A DNA stretch of 64,000 nt from Neurospora crassa OR74A (lineage: Eukaryota; Ascomycota; Sordariomycetes; Sordariales; Sordariaceae): NCBI RefSeq assembly GCF_000182925.2, contig NC_026504.1:1984001-2048000 (forward strand), written 5' to 3'. The notes under the pieces were generated by a model. The model did not search any database. It saw only the letters and a program-made list of their open reading frames with translations, and was not told the origin of the DNA. Of the stretch, positions 36,951 through 48,872 are shown one piece after another. Position 1 is the first letter of the stretch. The number at the start of each line of letters is the position of its first letter. The position numbers and the translations under genes are program-made.

Positions 36951-38399
36951 ATCTAGTAAATTATAAATACTATAAATTTTTTCTATAAAACGTTCTACCA
37001 ATTCCTCTACTATTAAACCTATAATAAGGATATAATACTATATTTTTATTAACTAATTAATAATAATAGCGATATATTTAAAATCTTGTCCGCGGTATAG
37101 ATAGGGTATAAATAAAGTAATATAATCGACCGAAATATCCTTCTATAGCGCGAAGGGTATTGTTAATAGTTTTAAAAAATTATAGAGGGTATATTATAAT
37201 AGTTTGGACTTAGCGTATGCTAGATAAGCTTTGTAATATAATTAAATTATAGCGTATATTCCTAGCTAAAAGAAGGACTGCGATAATAGCAAGTAAGTTT
37301 TTTCGCAACCCGGGTAACCGGTAACTAACGAATTATAAATACGTCGGAAGAGTAAGAGATAAAGTTCTATATTAGTAGGGTTAACAAGGATAGTACTATA
37401 GAAGTACGTCTATTTTTAAATTATATAGTATTTAACGAAGGGGACCTATTTTATATAATCCTTAACCTCTTTAAATTATATTCGACGGTTAGAGTCCGTT
37501 AGGTATATAATAATATTCTAAAGTATTATTAATTTTTTATAGCCCTCCGTTATTAAATTATCTATTAACTTTTTGTTTAGCACTTTTAGATTGTAGATAT
37601 ATTTAGTACTAATATTAACCTCCTTATTTCTATCCTTTAAAATGAATATTCTATTAATAAAGATATTATAATTGAATAAGACTTTATTCCTAATTAGTAG
37701 CCTCTCGTCGGCGTTATTCTTAAGTAAGTCCTTTAGCTTCCTACTTAGTATATTAGAATGTACTTATAAAAATCTAAGGCGGTATTTAATTGTAAAATTA
37801 AAATAGGAGAGGAATTGAAATTAATATATATAATAGGAGGTAAATTGTTTATTAATTATAAAGGTCTTTAAACTTCTATAGTCGGTAAAGACTTCGAATA
37901 ATTCTTAAATACCTTCTAACTTAGGGTACTATTCCTCAAGGGCTTTAATAATAGCGAACAATTCCTTATTATAAATATTATAATTATATTCGGCCAAAGA
38001 GTATTATTAATTAAAGTAAACGACTAGGTATAAAACTCCCTTCTTATTATATTAGGATAGAGTACTACCGTAAGCCTAATTCGAAGTATCTATCTCGATA
38101 ATAGTCTATTTAAATTAATTATAGATTCGAAGTACCGGGTTACTATTAAAGGCTTTTTTAAGGGCCTTAAAGGACTTTTAATATTAATTAGTCTATTATT
38201 AATTAGCCGACTTCTTCGTTAATTCGTATAGCGGACTAGCAATAATCGAAAAGTATTTAATAAATCGTTAGTAGAAATTAGCGAAGCTTAAGAAATATTA
38301 TAGCGCTCTCTTAGTCTTTAGAACTTCCTAAATTACAATAGTAGAGACTTTATTGGGATTTATTTCAAATCTTCCTAGTATAATAATTAAATTTAAGTA

Positions 38400-38800
38400 T
38401 TTTATCTTTATAATATAGAATTTATATTTATTAATATTAATTTAAAATCCCGCTTAAATTATTCGTTAGAAGACCTCCTTAACATAATCCTCATAGTCTT
38501 CCTCGTTGTCCAAATAAATTAGGATATTATTAAGGTATACTATTATATATACATTAAGGATATTATATAAAATATTATTAATATAATTCTAGAAAGTCCT
38601 TAGAGCGCCTTAGAGGCCGAACGGGTAGATAATAGATTCGTAGAAGCTAAATTAAGTAATAAAAGTAGTAAACTATTTATATCCCTCCTTTATACGAATC
38701 CTATTAAATATAGTAATTATATTAAATTTAATAAAAATCTTTATATAACAAATTATATTAAGGGTCTCTTTAATTAATAATGGAGGGTAATATAATTTTA
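38400..38800 (-). pseudogene. Reverse transcriptase remnant of the gypsy element
   Basis: The minus strand reads NRIRIKEGYK, then YPFGL, then VYLNNILIYL at 38540-38511. The last is the YLDDILIYS active site with both catalytic Asp codons changed to Asn (GAC/GAT to AAC/AAT, G-to-A). Stops in the frame are TAA and TAG. Confidence 0.85.
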
Positions 38801-40799
38801 ATATTATATTATTAATATTATAATAGTTAATATAAATACAGATACCGCTACCGGGCTTCTTAATTAAAAGAATAGGAAATATAGTTATAGATTAAGATAG
38901 GCGGATAAAGTTCTTTTTTAAATTATTATTAATCTACTTCTTAACAATACTAGCCTCTATTAAAGATATATAATATAGCCGTATATTGGGAGGAGTCGCC
39001 CCTAATTACAATTTAATTTTATAATTATATAAATAGTAAAGTAGGATTTCTTCGGTTAAAGAGGGGAGGAACGTTACTATTTTATTAATATACCGGCGAC
39101 CTTCTAATTTCTTTAAGAGGGTAATAATCTCGTCTTTTATTTTAATTAGGCGGTTGGCTTTATTAAGGAACTTCTTTATATTTTTATTAAAAATCTTAAT
39201 TAAATATATTTACTAGATTGTTTCTTCGTAAAGTAGTACGTCCTAATTAAAGTTACTAATTAAATAAATTATTTTAACTAAAACTACTACTTCCTAAGAT
39301 TCTTCAAATAAATAAGTATTAATTAAATTATTAATAAAAGGGTAGAGGAAGGGAGGGAGACTTTCCTTATACTATTAATTATTACTAGTTATAATATTTA
39401 TAATTATTTTTTCAATTAAATCTATATTCCGGATTTTAATTATAGTAACCAACCTTTCGAATTCGGTATAATTCGTAATGTACGGCTATAGGCGTTAAAA
39501 TTCGTAGATGAAATTGAAAATAATTATATTAAATTCTCTAATATCGTTTGGTTCAATAGAAGAGGTCCTATTAAAATTATAATAATAATTAGCGTAGGGG
39601 TACTTTATACCTATAGAAATATATTGGCCGTTTAGACGGATATAGGGGTTATAATACGCTAGGTTTTTAATTTTAATAAGAAGGGCCGCTATACTTATAA
39701 TACTAATTTTAAATCCAACTCTACTAATTATTAATACTTTAATAAGGGGTGAAATAAATTAGTAATTATCCTAGAGAATAAACAAAATCCTTTTATTATT
39801 CCCTACTATAAAAGATAGCGGCGGTAGTAATAGCGGTAATTCTATTTAAGTAGGGTAAATAATTCCGTTCCCCGGGTTTATTACTAATATTTATAATAGC
39901 GGTAATAATATTAATTTTATTCGAATAAAGTTAATAGTTAGTATTTTCCGGGTAGGAGGAATAGCTTTGTACTTCGGAGCTAGTTAATAAAATAGGGCGT
40001 TCTTGCTATAGATAATTATAATTAAAATTAGGTTAGTAAGAATTTTCGGCGTTATTAATTAATCTTTAAGAAGGTTAATAGGTAAATAACGACTTTAGTA
40101 AATAGGGTTAGTAAAATATATTCTGTATTGGTTGTAATTAATTTTAAATTTATAGTATTATATTTAAGGGAATTCTAAAATTACCGGATAATTCTTTAAA
40201 ATATTATAAATTAAAAAGGTAATTATTTTACTATAGTATCTAATCCGGAGTTTAACTATTACCCTTTTAGAAATAATACTTTTAATTACTTTATTAGTAA
40301 GGACGAGCTTCTTTACTTAACGGAGGCGAAAATAGGGAAGGTTGTATTTAATTACGAAAGAATAATTAATAAAGGCGAATATAGAATAATTAGAATTAAT
40401 AAGGGTAATATAATAATTTTTATACAATTTAGTTATAATGTAAGAAGATAAGAATATTAAATTTAAGGAAGTAGAACTATTTAGCAATTGTATTCTAACC
40501 TCCTCCAAACCCTCTAACTCTATAGAATTTGAAATTTATTTTTATAGTAATAATAGGAAAGGCTTCTATATATAATTAGGTATAAAGATTAAATATTTTC
40601 TAATTTATTATAGTATTTATTACTGGCTACAACAGCGGTAGTAATTATAGCCGGGGTAGTAGCGGCGGCGGCAGGCGTAGCCTTAGTAGTACAAACTTCC
40701 TCCTTATTACGACGGCCCTTACTTCTTTCCCTACCCTTATTCTTCTTACCCTTATTATACTAAGGGCCTTAAGAATTATAATTAACCGAAGCGAAGTAA

Positions 40800-42300
40800 T
40801 TATAGGCAATATAGCTATTACTACTATAATAGTAGTATTTACCCTTGTAGGTACGCTAATTAAGAATATTCTTATAAATAAAAATAATAAGGTCGATAGC
40901 GTTGAAGTCTATTTTATTACTACCTTAATTAATAAGGATATTATTAGTATTATACAAGCTAGTACCACTTATATTAATATTAGTATTACTAGAGCCTCTA
41001 CCGGTAGGGGCGCTATTACTAAAGATCCGGGTATTTATTTTATAATAGTAGTTAGTATCCTTTAGATTATTAGCAACAGTACAATAGATTATAAACTATT
41101 TCTTAAAATTATTAGCTTTAGGAAGGTCGTAGTACATAAGGGCGTTATAAAAGCGTTTATTAATTTTATTACGTAAGTAATAAACCTTTATAGAGTTATT
41201 AAGGCTGTAGAGGTTTATTAGGTTAGTAAATTCTAGTTCGAATTTTATAAAAGATATGTTTTTTATAAAGAACTCCTTGAAGCAACGGCTAATATTTATT
41301 TTTAAATTAATATTCTAAAAACGGGTAATTAAATATTTTATAAATTTAACGCCTATCTTCTAACGTTAGGAATCTATATCTCCTCTGTTTTAAATAATAT
41401 TCAAATTATTTTAAATACTAAATAAAATCTTAGGACCTAATAGTATAATAGTATAGATAATTTTAACGTCCTTATTAATATATAAGAGGGGGTTGTACTT
41501 CTATTAGGATTAAATATAAAAATGCTATACTTTAAAAATTTTATATTTACGAGTAGCGTTAATATTCTCCTTACTAGTAAAAATTAACGGATTTTCTATA
41601 ATTTGCTTTAAAGATAATATTTTACTAGTACCGGTATTAGATACTTTAATAAGGTTATTATATAAGGATTTAATATTAATACTATAGGATTTAAGTGCGG
41701 TGTAGTTTATAGTAAAATTATTAAACTTCTTCTAAAAAGTACTAAATTCGGTTATTAAGTCAAAATAATCGAAGTTCTTCTAATTAAAATTATTTTAAAC
41801 TTTAGTAACTACCGTACAAGCGGTCTATAATTTATTTTCGCTACATTCGAAATTAATAGTAATATTTTTGTATTAAGCGAAATTATTATAGTAAAGGCGA
41901 CTAAGTAGGGCGATAATTAAATAAAAGGTAGGGTTTTAAATAATATTATTAATTATATTGAAATAAGCGCGGAGAATAGCTTTCTTCTCTTTATTATTAT
42001 TAATACTAGTAAGAAGGTTATTAACCGCTACCGAAGGAAGGAGTTCAACGAATATTATTTAATAAACAGCAATATCGGTAGTATTAATAATTTCATTAAA
42101 TACTTTATAAATATCATTTAAATTAAATAGTATACTTCTAGGAGGGGTATTAAGGTTAATAAAATTATTAATATTACTAACGGGTAAGAAGGACGTACAA
42201 TTACTACTCTTATTATTCGATATAAGAAAGATAAATAATTACGCAAGGCGGTCTCTTATCCCTTAAATAAAAAGTACCTACCTTTATTTACTAAATAAAG
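40800..42300 (-). pseudogene. Gag / nucleocapsid remnant of the gypsy element
   Basis: Near 40,800-40,845 the minus strand reads YYYYSSNSYIAYNY. The spacing is that of a CCHC zinc knuckle (C-x2-C-x4-H-x4-C) in which all three Cys and the His have become Tyr, which is what G-to-A in TGY and C-to-T in CAY would give. A Lys/Arg-rich stretch follows. Upstream to about 42,300 is AT-rich coding-like sequence expected to be gag. Confidence 0.6.
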
Positions 42301-42482
42301 GGAGCGGGACTGGGATTGCAACTATCGTAACTACAACTATCGGTCGGGGCTTTAGAGTACTAAATTCAGCAATTCGTCGACGAGGCAATTCCTATACGCG
42401 CGCGCTGATATTGGAGATTAATTGCGCGCTGAAAGAGAGGTTTTTTATATTATAAACGCAATAGTTAAAAGGTGTAATTAAT

Positions 42483-42745
42483 TATTACGGGTAAAGGGTA
42501 GATAGTAAATATAACTATACGTAATTGTATAAAGGAGAAAGGAAGAGAAGTGTAGCCGAGTGCCTAGAAGGTTGGCCTTATGAAGGCAACCGCCGGCGGA
42601 TTTGACAGACCCGCGGCAGGTAGCGTTCTGACCAATCAGCTGCCGGCAATAGTCGGCTTGCCGGCGGTAATAATAGCGTACAGTAGTCTTAGAAGCTGCT
42701 GTACGCTAGCACCAGGTATAAGGCACATAGGCTAACCCTGTGACA
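42483..42745 (-). repeat. 5' LTR of the gypsy element
   Basis: 263 bp, same length as the copy at 35556-35818 and differing almost only by transitions. Followed by GAAAT (42746-42750), the right target duplication copy. Confidence 0.9.
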
Positions 42746-43559
42746 GAAATAATAAACCTACCCGTAAGAAACGGATTCGCGAAACTCCTACTTAAAAGGA
42801 AGTATACTAAACAAATCCAAACTGAACCTCTATTATTATTAAAGACCCTATTTTTATAAAATATAAGAGAACCCCGCGGAAGGCTAGTAATAATAAGGAG
42901 GAAAAATTGAATTAATCGATAATAATAGTAGCAACGTTACTAGCGGCGCTAAAACTCCCCGGTACCGCCGTATTATAAAAGGCAATTAAGGATATTTAAA
43001 AGTAGTTTACTAGTAAAATAATTAGGGGGGAGATAATAAAGGTATTAAATTATCTAGAGAGTAATTTAATAAGCGTAATTAAATATAATAGTTATAGAGG
43101 AGAGATAAGGTAGTTATATATAAATTAATAAAAGGAGTAAGAAGGGTAAAATAGAATAGAGTAGAGTATAGGGGGTAGATTCTATATATATACTAGTACA
43201 AATACTAATTATCTAATTAAATTTATAATTTACTTAATTTATCTAATATTTTATATATAACTAGCATTTACTTAATTTATCTAATATTTTACACATAACT
43301 AGCATTTACTCGATTTATCTAATCTTTTTATAAATATCTAATATTTCACATCAATTTACACACATACTTACAACCCTACCCTTCTTTTACACACACAACT
43401 TTACCCCCCTCCTTTATATATTCTATTTAATAATTATTAATTTAAGTTAGAGTCTCCCCTCTCCCTCCTTCTTTATAAATATTTCTAATATTGCTTTTAA
43501 GTAGTCGTTGTAGTATAGTAACGTACTTAATAATTAGTTTTACCCTTTAACACTCTCTT

Positions 43560-44640
43560 TGCTCGTCGCTTCGCCTCCTCTATTATAATTATTTCGTTAT
43601 TATTCAATATAACCTTCAATCGCCGGGTAATAATAAAATTGTATAGTGCTATTACAATATATACAATCTTAATTTATTGGTCAATATTATACTCAAATAG
43701 CATAATACATACAATCTTCTATACTCTTTTTACTATACTAAAGGTATACTCGACGGCGATACGAATATAAATGTAATGTAAATTATATAATTCTTTTGCA
43801 ATCTTTAATCTTCTATCCTTATTTCTCTAATCCTCAAAATAGTATTTAATATTAATAAAAGGTACTACAATACCCTGCCTCATACTAAACTCCGCATTAA
43901 TAACGTAATATCAATTATTTAATATACGAAATAATCTCCTAAATGTTTACGAATAAAATAAAGTATTATTAATCGACTTCTTTATACCTACTAGTATGTA
44001 CGAGAATAAATGGTTAAATTTTACTACTATAAATATATTTTATATAAGGTTACTATTCCGGTCGCGCTATTATTACTATTAAAATCTCTTTATATAAGTA
44101 GTTATATATATACTATTAATAGTACCGATATAATTGTTAAAGGTATTAAATTTTAGATTAAACTCAATCTTAGTCTTTAAATAACTATCCTCTAGTAAGC
44201 GAATAATTACTTTATATAAAATATACAACTAGTCCAACATATCTTTTATAATAGTATTAATAGAGCTTATACTAATCCTAAACTTATAAGATACTTCCCT
44301 CTAAAATTAGGCCGTACCGAATATCCAGAAAGCAACTATAAACTTTTATTCTAGTATTTAATAGCGGGTAGGAATTAAACTAATATAGATTTTTAATTAT
44401 ATTATAAGGGTATTAAAGGTAGATTTATTTATTCTAAACTAGTCTTTAAACTATATAATTAATCTATAGTAATAAGACTCTACAATTTTACGAGTTGTAG
44501 TAGGACCGTCCGGGTATATAACCCCTCGTCTTTATTTATTTTTAATAATTGTACGTATCGCTATATAAGTAGCGTATATAAATGCGACTCGGTTGTATTA
44601 ATACGTATTAGTAGTTATAGTATTTAGGAATAGCTGCTAT
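43560..44640 (-). pseudogene. PIF/Harbinger DDE transposase (DDE_Tnp_4 type), RIP-killed
   Basis: Read on the minus strand. An N-terminal FRINKSTFN segment resembles the FRMSxxTF start of this family. Next comes FNNYIGTINSIYI (about 44,100-44,150), matching CIGxIDGTHI with the catalytic Asp now Asn. Then INAEFSMRQGIVVPF and RLKIAKELYNLHYIYIRIAV, and VEYTFSIVKRV (43724-43763), which keeps the Glu of the DDE triad in the VExxFGxLK block. It ends with IVYIVIALYNFI, the usual ACxxLHNFI. Stops are TAA or TAG. The gene converges on the Myb-like gene, as in other two-gene Harbinger elements. Confidence 0.8.
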
Positions 44641-44932
44641 ATAGATTGGATATAGAAGAACTCGTTACAACGCAAAATACTAACAAATCTGGTCGCAGTA
44701 GTTTATATTGCCCGGAATCGAGTAGTATAGATTCTAGCAATACAACACCAAAAAAGCGGCAGAATCTTACGATACTATACTCGATATAGAAATTTGTGGC
44801 CCAGATTTAGCGAGTCTTGGCGAGGTACAAAGAAAGTCAGCAGTCCGAACTGCTGAAACAGATTCCCCACACAAATGCTACCAAAATCAGTTTAGCGACT
44901 TCGGAAAAATCGTCTTGGCAACGAAAAAGCAG

Positions 44933-44980
44933 CAGCAGTATGGACTGCTGGGTGCTAGCAGTGTGTTACTGAACGGGCCC
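44933..44980 (-). repeat. Right terminal inverted repeat of the Harbinger element
   Basis: 48 bp, reverse complement of the left end with two G/A differences. Followed directly by TCA (44981-44983). Confidence 0.92.
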
Positions 44981-45056
44981 TCACCGACCGACCGACCGCC
45001 CGCCCACCCTTGCCAACCTTCAATAACATTAACTTCCTTATTTGTGATGCCATCCC

Positions 45057-45156
45057 NNNNNNNNNNNNNNNNNNNNNNNNNNNNNNNNNNNNNNNNNNNN
45101 NNNNNNNNNNNNNNNNNNNNNNNNNNNNNNNNNNNNNNNNNNNNNNNNNNNNNNNN
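45057..45156. other. Assembly gap (100 N)
   Basis: Exactly 100 undetermined bases, a placeholder whose true length is unknown. It separates the right flank of the Harbinger element (44984-45056, normal GC) from the second RIP block. Confidence 1.
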
Positions 45157-45239
45157 ACCCGTTTCTGCGGTAGCAGGTCTGAGCTAATTTTGAGTATTTC
45201 GGCCGTTAGCTGCTATAGGGCCTAACTATTGCAATTAAA

Positions 45240-45430
45240 TTCTGCTTTAGTTAGAGTTAAAATATACCTTAATTCTAGTTATTTATTCTTACTAGAGTAA
45301 AACCCCTAAAGTTGTAATATATAATACATCTATTTTTATTTTCTACAATTCTAATTAGAGTGAAACCCTTAAAGTTGCAATGCGTGATTTATCTGTTTTC
45401 GTTTACTATAACTCCGATTAGAGCGATGTA
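45240..45430. repeat. Cluster of four palindromic-motif copies
   Basis: Variants of TTCGCTCTAATTAGAGCGAA occur at about 45244-45262, 45285-45303, 45348-45368 and 45411-45425. Two of them are followed by nearly the same tail (AAACCC(C/T)TAAAGTTG). Confidence 0.7.
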
Positions 45431-46379
45431 TATAGACCTACGATGCCTAATTCACCCAATGCAATTTACTATTTGTTTTAGGAAACGGCCGTTTTAGTTT
45501 TACCTAATAACCTTTCTACGCTTGCGTTTAATTCGCCCTTCCTTTCGTTTAAATTTAGTATTCTCCTAAGTATTTTAATTATAGTAATATATTCGATTTA
45601 TATATATTTAGACTCTAGGGTTTTAATTCCGACCCTTTATTACGGCCTTCCGACCTCCCCGAACCTAATTAAATACGGCCTACTATTATAGAATTAGAGT
45701 AATTTAGGCGTTACTAATTGGGATTAATATTTCGCTCGTTTTATTTAAAAGTATTAGATATATTTATATCTTAGAGGGATATTAAAACCCTTTATCTATA
45801 GTTGGGTTAAGATAATTCGAAGTAATAATTAGCTATTAGGATTCTATATTAGGTAATTTATTAATATACTATGCGATGATTATATATACGAAGTTCTCTG
45901 TTGTAGCGGCGTTATAATATATTTTAGTAATAAGGGTGATTTATACGATATAAAGAGCCTCCGTCGGGAATTAATATCTTTCTCTAAATGTATTGACTTA
46001 TTTTTATCTTTTATAAAGTTTAGTACCTCTTCTATTTTGTAGGGGGACTAGTTATATAATATTGTAGATCTGTGTAATATGTAATAGATTACGTCGGTTA
46101 TTAAGTAGTATATTAATGGCCTGCTTAAATATATATTTAAATTATATTTGCTTTTTATAGGTTTAATGTAGTATGTTTGCGCTTATAAGAAAACGTAGGG
46201 ATTGCGAGTTCGTTATAGTAATTATATTTCGTTTATAATATATATAATTTTAACTATTATTATATATGTCGTTACCCCTAGTAAATCCGATTTCTTTTTG
46301 TAAATTATAGGTTTATATTTGTGTATTAACGGTATTATTAGGTATATTTAAAATATTTTGTCTACTTTCAGTATTTATA

Positions 46380-48229
46380 TATCTTATATTAGGACTATAA
46401 TAATAATTAAAATTCTTATAGTTTTTATAATAGTTAGTGCCGTTGATTGTTTATTTTGTAATTTATATTAACGCTTCTAGGCTAATTTTAAATGTATTGT
46501 TTCTAACCCTACTCTTATTATTATATATAATAATTATAATTATTTGGATATAGTTTAGGGTTTAGATATTAGTTAATAGGATATAATGCGTAACTTTACG
46601 ATTTGTTTGTTGATAGGTAGTTTTGATATTTAAGGTCCGTTCCGACCCGACTAATTTCGGCTTATTATTTCCTTCCGATTATATTAGGTTATTCCGGTTT
46701 TTGTATAAATATTATAATTATTTCGCCCTGCTATAAATTGTTTGGTTATAGAGAAATTAAAGTTCCTCTTTTTATTTATTAGCGAATAGGGCTCTTTTTC
46801 CGTTTATTGCTTCCCTAAGGTTAAATAATATTATATACCTAAAAGTTATATTCTTTAAATATTTATTATTAATAAGAATAAGAGTAAATTCGCTAGTATT
46901 TACCGTTTGTACAATAGATTGTTTTTCGATTTATTTGGTATAGATTAGGTGTAGTTTGGCGATAGGCTTTTCCTTATTTACGGTAATTAAAAGATAATAT
47001 TATATATTTGTAAGATTATATTAGTATAGTTAGAGGTATAGAGTATATACGATTGTAAGTAGTAGATGATTTTTATCCCTATGTTCTTTTATATTAAAAT
47101 GAATTTTGTTAATTTAATTTTTCGGTACTTTTAGCTTCTTATAGAGTAGGATACTTATAGCCTTAGGAGGGCTAAAAAGGTAAAATAGTTTAAGACCGAA
47201 TTCTATTATAAATTAAGACTCTTTTATAATATATTTTATTCTAGAATTTTTGCTTTTTTAATATAGAATTTCGTTAATAATAGGTTCCTGGATCTTGCTA
47301 CGCTTAGTTGGAATAGTGTCGAAGCTATTATTGCGGTTGCCTTTTAGGTTAATAGAATTATTTATTTATTTATATAGTTCAATTATATTTATAATAAAGT
47401 TTTTACTTTATAGGAATATATTGGTAAATATCCGGGGGGCGGCGATAATTATATTGATATATAATTCTATAATATTTATCGATATTTATATATTATTCGG
47501 CTATTACTTATTCTTATTCGCGCTATCTAGTTTGGTGATTATAGGATATTCCGGTAGATTATTAATTACCTACTACTCTTCTTCTATAGTAGAAAGGGTA
47601 TTAATTACGGGCCCGAGATATTCTATTTCTTGTAGCTCCTTCGACCCGAAGTTACTAACCTAGAATTGTCCGATGTTATTCTAAGGTTTAGATTAGTACA
47701 ATATATTATAATTGGTAATTAGTAGAAAGAGATTAACCTAACGATAGAGTATATTAATTATTCGTTTACTTTAGATATTAAGTATTATAAGAATTCGATA
47801 TATAATATTAAATTAATTTTTATAGAGCTATCGGCTATTAGGCCTCTTATTATAGTTATTTGTAGGGGGGTTGAATTAAAATTCGGGCGATTTAGTAGTA
47901 GTAAATATATTAATTTATTAACCAATATTAATATTATTAATTATGTATATACGATATATAGGAATAGGTTTGTATTGCGATATTATAGACCCTTAGACCC
48001 AAATGATTTTAATGCGCTAAATTTATAGTACGATAGTTTATTTAAATTATTTTTAGGTACCCTTCGATAATTTAATTCTAAGGAGGTTTAATTAGAAAAG
48101 GGGGAAGACTACGAGTATTTTAGTTTATTTAATTATAAAGATGACGATCCTATTGTTATTAATAATTAGGGTAATAGAATATCCGAAATATTCGATTTAG
48201 GGGACGAAAGCGATAGTGGGCAAATTTAA
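46380..48229 (+). pseudogene. DUF6589-like gene, RIP-killed
   Basis: A single plus-strand frame can be followed for about 1.85 kb, to a TAA at about 48,227-48,229 (an internal start is not identifiable). Segments in order: YNNYNYLDIV...DIMRNFTICLLIG, VQFGDRLFLIYG, IYDC-MIFIPMFFYIKMNFVN, WNSVEAIIAVAF, INYGPEIFYF, INLTIEYINYSF. This order matches my recollection of DUF6589: the DN(F/V)xF and M..TT region, GD.LT, D....PxPxxFHxxMN, NY..E, then the E..N block. That family is multicopy in fungal genomes and of unknown function, possibly transposase-derived. Interruptions are TAA and TAG. Upstream coding probably continues to about 45,750. Confidence 0.55.
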
Positions 48230-48772
48230 ATAATAATTATACTAAATTCTATTAGGATTAGTATTTTATAGTAGCCTACTTAATTAGTAGCCTACAATAT
48301 AAGGTTTCTATACAGTTTTACTATTATATCCTAAAAGTATTTAGTAACCTTCGTTTTAATTAGAGTCGATAGGTAAAGTTGTATAATTAGACCTATATTT
48401 TATAATATTTGTATATTACTAATCTTCAATATAATTATTATTTAAAGTATTACTTGTATATTAAGTATACGGATGGTTGTTGTACTTTGTTGTATGTAAT
48501 TAACCTTGCGACCTATAGGTTGTATCCGAATTATTAGAATCTTTAAATTGGTAGCCTATTTATAACTTTTACTTTAGTTCGAATTATAAAGCTATACTAT
48601 AAATAATTAGTATAGTTATTATTTAATTAAATTTCCTAAATTACCCTTTCCTAACCTTCGCTTTAATTAGAGTTTATTTCGCGCGGCTAGTAAGTACTTT
48701 AATTAAACTCTATTTTATACAGTAGGTAGGTATAGTAAGCGTATTAATTAATTACGTAACGTATAGTCCGTA

Positions 48773-48872
48773 NNNNNNNNNNNNNNNNNNNNNNNNNNNN
48801 NNNNNNNNNNNNNNNNNNNNNNNNNNNNNNNNNNNNNNNNNNNNNNNNNNNNNNNNNNNNNNNNNNNNNNNN
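48773..48872. other. Assembly gap (100 N)
   Basis: Exactly 100 undetermined bases. Palindromic-motif copies lie just before it (about 48350, 48656, 48700) and directly after it (48873-48890), so collapsed repeats may have caused the break. Confidence 1.

Larger units (their letters stand above)
35556..42745 (-). mobile_element. Complete Ty3/gypsy LTR retrotransposon, RIP-inactivated, inserted in the Harbinger element
   Basis: Two 263-bp direct repeats (35556-35818 and 42483-42745) with GAAAT on both outer sides (35551-35555 and 42746-42750). The coding remnants run on the minus strand, so 42483-42745 is the 5' LTR. From there come a gag region, a zinc knuckle near 40,800-40,845, reverse transcriptase near 38,400-38,800 and integrase near 36,550-36,950. 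The order RT before integrase fits Ty3/gypsy. All frames are broken, almost only by TAA and TAG, as RIP on CAA, CAG and TGG codons produces. The LTRs keep much more GC than the interior. I see no clear primer-binding site, probably because of RIP. Confidence 0.9.
35000..43150 (+). pseudogene. Myb/SANT-like DNA-binding protein of the Harbinger element, RIP-killed and interrupted
   Basis: The left part (about 35,000-35,555) reads KKFGKM, then SGVEYN, VFNMPTTSKEI-DKFF, YKNYY-LRTTLL and EVYKDIF, with stops only TAA or TAG. This is the layout of the Myb/SANT-like domain of fungal and plant Harbinger-linked proteins (SGFxWD ... vWdxyi ... hpxaxxfR ... lxxif). A long Asn/Ser/Lys/Glu-rich linker follows. 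The frame is broken by the gypsy insertion at 35556 and resumes after its target duplication at 42751 as NKPTRKKRIRETPT, continuing to about 43,150. The two halves join in frame when the retrotransposon and one GAAAT are removed. In this superfamily the Myb-like partner helps bring the transposase to the DNA ends. Confidence 0.68.
34316..44980. mobile_element. PIF/Harbinger DNA transposon, complete but RIP-inactivated, with nested gypsy insertion
   Basis: Bounded by 48-bp terminal inverted repeats (34316-34363 and 44933-44980, two mismatches, both G/A) beginning GGGCCCGTTC. TCA flanks it on both sides (34313-34315 and 44981-44983), the 3-bp target duplication expected of PIF/Harbinger elements. 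It holds two convergent dead genes: a Myb/SANT-like protein on plus and a DDE transposase on minus, the usual two-gene set of this superfamily. A 7,190-bp LTR retrotransposon sits in the Myb-like gene. Removing it and one target copy leaves about 3,470 bp. The interior is AT-rich from RIP, while the outer ends (34316 to about 34390, and about 44640-44980) keep normal GC content. Confidence 0.88.

Noticed and set aside
47295-47663. 122-codon hydrophobic open frame that looks like a membrane protein
   Set aside because: It is out of frame with the DUF6589-like remnant that spans the same bases. RIP-rich TA sequence readily yields Ile/Leu/Tyr runs.
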